This document shows positions 59,975 through 64,000 of a stretch of DNA of 64,000 nucleotides, one piece after another. The notes beneath the pieces were generated by a model. It ran no database searches. It worked only from the letters and a program-made list of their open reading frames with translations, and was not told the DNA's origin. This DNA comes from Ziziphus jujuba (taxonomy: Eukaryota > Streptophyta > Magnoliopsida > Rosales > Rhamnaceae). The first letter of the stretch is position 1. Each line of letters starts with the position of its first letter. Where the stretch lies: assembly GCF_031755915.1 (NCBI RefSeq), contig NC_083383.1:2422001-2486000 (forward strand), read 5' to 3'. The translations under genes and the position numbers were made by a program.

Positions 59975-60720
59975 TTTCCCATAAATAGCCACCTTACAAC
60001 TCCATTTTAGAAAAATAGCAAATTTTTTTTTTTTAAAAAAAACTAGCCATCTTAGGACAAAAATACCCTTGATAAAATTGAAAATTACACAAAAGCTTTC
60101 CTTTCTTCTACACAGCCGTTCGTTCGTGGGGGTGGGGTTTATACAAAACTGTTTGTGGGGTTTCTCTAAACTCTTTGCATCTCATCGCCTCTCACTCTCA
60201 TTTTTTTGTATTTTCTCATATCTCAAACTAAAATCAGGTAAAAATTTTATCTTTTTTCTTATTAGATGAAAGTAAGGAAATATGTGTTTTTTTTGTTTTT
60301 TCTTTTTCTATTTTTTCTTGTAAGTTTTATTAGTTTAGAGTTTTTTAAGCTTTTTATTTGATATGGGTATGCAAGAAATTGATTTATGAGATGTTCTATG
60401 TGATTTTAAAGATACTTTAGGTGGCATATGGTTTGAAAATGGGAGAAATTTTGTGTAAAACTGAAAAATCGCGAAAAACAGTAAAAACAGAGGAAATTTG
60501 GCGAAAAAGATGAATTTCCGCCAATTTCTTCCAGTTTGTCAGTTTTCGCAAATTTCCGCCAATTTTCCGCCAGTTTTCCGCCAGTAGGAAAAAGCTATAT
60601 TTGGCCCGAAAAAAAAAACAGAATCAACTTTTTTAATACAATTAATATGTTTGTTTAATATTATTCAAAATTTTATATATTTATTGATTTAGTTTAACGT
60701 TATTCATTTAATTTTGTAGT
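59975..60720 (+). repeat. Probable MULE 5' terminal/subterminal region
   Basis: Just upstream of the transposase gene lies GGGGGTTTTTCCCATAAATAG, a plausible transposon terminus. An A/T-rich leader follows, then a cluster of TTTCCGCCA words (about 60523-60583: TTTCCGCCAATTTC, TTTCCGCCAATTTT, CCGCCAGTTTTCCGCCAG). The matching inverted end was not located in the window, so the 5' boundary is tentative. Confidence 0.4.
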
Positions 60721-60723
60721 CAA

Positions 60724-61782
60724 ATGGAAGATGATGACATTGTAATTGCGGTTTTATACAATGGAACATTGGTACAAAATGATAGTGGTGATTGGGAATA
60801 TCGAAATGGTAAAAATGTAATGGTTTCCGTCGGCAAGAGATGCACAAAATCAGAGTTAGAGGATGAGATTTTCAATTCTATTGAGATAGATCGAAATGAA
60901 TATTTGCTAAAGCTAAAATGGATATATGGACGATGTGCAGAAAAGTTGGATCCTACAGAAATACGATGTGATAGGGATGTGAAATGCTTTCTTCAAGAAG
61001 TGAGGAATGGAGGGATGACAATGATGCGGCCTCCATTGTATGTTGAGGTGATTTCAAAAGTTGAACATGTATGTAGAAATGTTCATCAAACAGCATTTGC
61101 TTCGGATAGTGGGAGTAATCTTCATTCTTTTTCTTGTCCTCCAATTGGCGGTCGTCTACCACAAGCTTCCGGTACTGAACCAATTCAGGCTACATCTCAG
61201 GAAATTCGTGGGGGGGCCTGGACATCATTTAACATTCACGAAGGAGTTGATGTTGGAGGTGACTATGCTGAACGGTTTCCTAACGACGAGGAGTATGAGC
61301 AGTTGCATCATATTGATCATGATGAGAATTACAATGCAGCAGGGGATGATGTTGGTCATAATGATGTAGATTTTGATCATGAGTTGCCGGATAATGATAA
61401 TGATATGCATCCTGAAATGAACAATGAAGGAGTTGATGATGTTAGGGTTCATCGTGCTACAAGTGACCACATATCATCGAGCAACAGAAGTGGTTCTATG
61501 GCCATATTTTCGTCAAAGTTCACTGGCTGTGAGAGCATAGTAGTTGGACAATTATTTCGCAACAAACGTGACCTACAGAATAAACTGAGTATCTATTGCA
61601 TGCGAGAAAATAAGGAGTTCAAGGTGACACGATCAACTACACAACGGTATGAGGTTGTATGCTTGGAAAATACTTGTAAATGGCGACTACGTGCAACCAC
61701 ATTTAAAAATGGAGAAATATTTGTTGTGAGAATTTTTGATAATGCACACAGATGCTTTCTGGAATTGATTTTCAATCTTTAG
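60724..61782 (+). pseudogene. MuDR-type MULE transposase, N-terminal part only
   Basis: Frame of 352 codons. Residues about 5-100 form the PB1-like N-terminal domain (IVIAVLYNGTLVQNDSGDWE, SKVEHV). A long acidic His/Asp/Asn-rich linker follows (about 175-245, with repeated NDVDFDHELPDNDNDMHPE-like runs). The MuDR DNA-binding zinc-finger domain comes next: GQLFRNKRDLQNKLSIYCMR, NKEFKVTRSTTQRYEVVC and CKWRLRATTF. It then reads FDNAHRCFLELIFNL and stops, where full-length MULE proteins continue with 'H.C.......N..A' and the DDE catalytic domain. No catalytic domain or SWIM finger follows in any frame before 62.1 kb. No internal stop or frameshift is seen. Confidence 0.85.
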
Positions 61783-61924
61783 TTTACATATCATTTTATG
61801 AAATGTCCAAACGATTTTGAAAATAAAAACAAACATATATCAATTTTATTTTTATTTAAAATGGTTATTGATTTTAAATGTCACTACATTTTTTGTTAAT
61901 TCCATCTTCATCTTATATAATGTT

Positions 61925-62105
61925 TGTCTTTGGGCTATCCTCGGTGGAGCTATCCTCAAACTTCTTTATTTGGGCTGGAGTCAGTTTGAACTTAATATCC
62001 GACACGGCTTTCTAGAAGTTCGATCTACAATTAACCTTTGCCCTCCATATCTCCGAGTCCCAAAACCTTCGTTGGTAATCTGAATCCATTTATCTGCAAA
62101 TCAAA
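61925..62105 (-). pseudogene. Possible DUF1985-like fragment
   Basis: The minus strand from about 62096 reads MDSDYQRRFWDSEIWRAK, then after a stop SDIKFKLTPAQIKKFEDSS. The phrase 'KLT..QI..F..S.FG' resembles the start of DUF1985, a domain found with Ulp1-like proteases carried by some plant MULEs. Very short and degenerate. Low confidence. Confidence 0.2.
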
Positions 62106-62144
62106 TACAACAAAACATAACAGATGGAGGAAACATTTTTTCCG

Positions 62145-62310
62145 ACACGAGAAAAGCCTGAAGGACAATTTTTCCGCCTGGAGGAAAAAAATTTCCGCCT
62201 GGAGGAAAACATTTCCTTCCTCCAGGCGGAAAACCTTTTCCTCCTGGAGGAAATTCGCCTGGAGGAAAAAAAGAGAAAATATTTTCCTCGGGGTGGAAAA
62301 TTTTCCAGAA
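62145..62310. repeat. Cluster of TTTCCGCCTGGAGGAA repeats, direct and inverted
   Basis: The word occurs at about 62172-62187 and 62192-62207. It is inverted at 62217-62232, giving a perfect 16-bp stem with a 9-base loop. Shortened copies follow near 62240-62253 and 62256-62270. CCTCCTGGAGG and CCGCCTGGAGG are themselves partly palindromic. Confidence 0.9.
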
Positions 62311-64000
62311 CCAAAATAACATACACCTAACGGGATTTTCAAACCAGCGCATAATACATTATACATTAGTAGTGTACATTATACATTGCTTCGTAAAGAT
62401 AACCTATAGATATATTATGGTTTCACATTCAAACCTCCCATTAAATTCAAACAAAAACACAACTTCACAATAGTTTTAATTTCACATTTCACATTCTAAC
62501 CATGCAACACAAACATTTCTGTCACACCAAATAAAACAATATTATAAGCATAGCGCATAATGACAAAGTTCAAAATTGTAAAACTCATTCAATACAGCAC
62601 AACTAAAGGTTTTCATATAAGTTCGTTACATTAAAGCGAAATTAGTTTGCAAAATATTTTCTATGTTGTACAGAGAAGCAACTTACATTAATGGGGGACA
62701 AACCACCACCAATGCTTCTCTATCTATTTATATATATGTCTCTCTCTTTATCTATCTCTGTGAGTGTATGTGTAATTTTATCAGCTTGCACTTGTAACTC
62801 CACGATCGCAAATTTTGTGCTTCAATTTTCTGCTCAGTCCATCACTTGCTCCTCCAATGCTGAAAGAAATAGAAAATCAATATTAGTAACCATGCAGCAA
62901 TCAAATTTAGCATATTATATGTGTAAGATGTGCATATGAACAAGAGCATATGAGAAATTTGGAAAATTTTCACCAACAGAAAAAAACCACAACAAGCATA
63001 AACCCTTTTAAACAAATATAATCCATACAATTCCATATCATTTGCCTTATTGAATAAGTTGAGCAAATTATCAGGCTGGTTAAGATAAACATTGATAGCT
63101 AATCAACCTCCTGTTTGGCATGGAATTATTTCTACCGTTTGCTTTGGCCAAAAACAAAAGAAGAAATAAAGGAAAAAAAAAAGAAAAAGAAAAAAAGTTC
63201 AATGCTCAACTGAACATAGTAGAGAAGTACAAATTACAAACAATTAATGCATATATAGATATGGAGCTGTCTTTCTTATGGAGAATATAATAGCAAAAAA
63301 ACAATGCAACTGAAAATAAAATTGAAAACGAAAAATTAATGAAAAAGGTGAGGATGGTAATGTGGTGGGAACATTTGTGACATAAAAATTAATTGAAGGT
63401 CCAAAAGTTAATGACCAAAAGTTAATGGGACTGAGTTGATAGAAGTAAGAGGCCAGGAAATATGTAATTTTGTAATAAAATGGTCCATACATAAATACAT
63501 GTATGTAGTTCTTCTCCAAATTGAATGCAACTTGCATGCATTTATGATCTACCTTCCATGAAATGTTCATGTCTTTCATGAGAAGACATATATTGTTGTA
63601 TTCCAAAATTTGCCTCTCATCCATCACCATCTCAAAGATATTATTTCTACCTAGACAGGAGGCAGATATTTCTCTCTCTTTAATTTCATTTCAAATCCTT
63701 GTCTCACTTTCTTTTGGACTATACTTGCAAATCTTTACCATTTCTCTTATAATATCGTACTATATTGTAAAATTGTTAAATTGGTCTCCCTAGAAAACTG
63801 TATATATAACATGATGAAGATATAGCAGTTAAAATTTAGGTAAGATTGGAAAATAACAAGCTCAGACAGACACATATTATTAATATATAGATTATAGATA
63901 CATGATATAGATATCTCTGATATTTTAATGAATATATATGCATATAATATATAATATCGGTTGGGACCTAACAAGCAAGATAGATTGCATTGATAACCTA
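62311..64000. other. Intergenic to window end
   Basis: AT-rich with no coding region, RNA gene or element end that I can support. Confidence 0.5.

Noticed and set aside
62031..62366. Several overlapping frames of 60-110 codons on both strands
   Set aside because: They translate the TTTCCGCCTGGAGGAA repeat cluster; repetitive peptides without family similarity.

Overview
This is nuclear DNA from a flowering plant, most likely a eudicot. Evidence: intron-containing genes with GT-AG splice sites, AT-rich intergenic DNA full of (AT)n microsatellites, plant-only families (phytocyanin, subgroup-22 R2R3-MYB, MIZ1/DUF617, DUF1645, plastid LTO1 and DiT2 relatives), and plant transposons (PIF/Harbinger, MULE, TRIM, SINE, solo LTR). 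I cannot name the species from sequence alone.

Host genes. The window opens inside a 2-oxoglutarate dioxygenase gene (minus, 1-165). Then come a single-exon N-myristoylated serine-rich protein (minus, 4326-5291), a small single-pass membrane protein (plus, 25179-25550), a two-exon phytocyanin (plus, 28118-28672), a subgroup-22 R2R3-MYB (minus, 30185-30877), a MIZ1-like protein (minus, 37769-38467), an 18-exon S9-family serine peptidase (plus, 48621-53396) and a DUF1645 protein (minus, 55311-56333). These are independent genes with no operon-like logic.

Accessory region 7.9-24.2 kb. This is the most unusual part. From 7.9 to 16.2 kb the minus strand carries a string of decayed, intron-bearing pieces of unrelated nuclear genes: LTO1/VKOR, DiT2 dicarboxylate transporter, DNA ligase 1, eIF2B-epsilon, an unidentified exon, and complex I subunit NDUFB3. 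Two arrays of a ~250-bp satellite in opposite orientations (9.78-11.2 kb) and a small TRIM retrotransposon (14789-15186) sit among them. Directly beyond lies a large PIF/Harbinger-like element (16547-24226). It carries a DDE transposase and a Myb/SANT-like partner protein, both broken. It also carries a third small gene that joins a caulimovirus-VI/RNase-H1-N-type domain to a C-terminal membrane segment, and fragments of a pectinesterase and a BolA gene.

Other mobile DNA: a tRNA-derived SINE with a 16-bp target duplication (33234-33356), a solo LTR (43379-43812), and a truncated MuDR-type transposase gene (60724-61782) flanked by short GC-rich palindromic repeats. A 1.3-kb stretch of extreme A-rich low-complexity DNA lies at about 46.1-47.45 kb. 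The remaining intergenic DNA shows no feature I can support.
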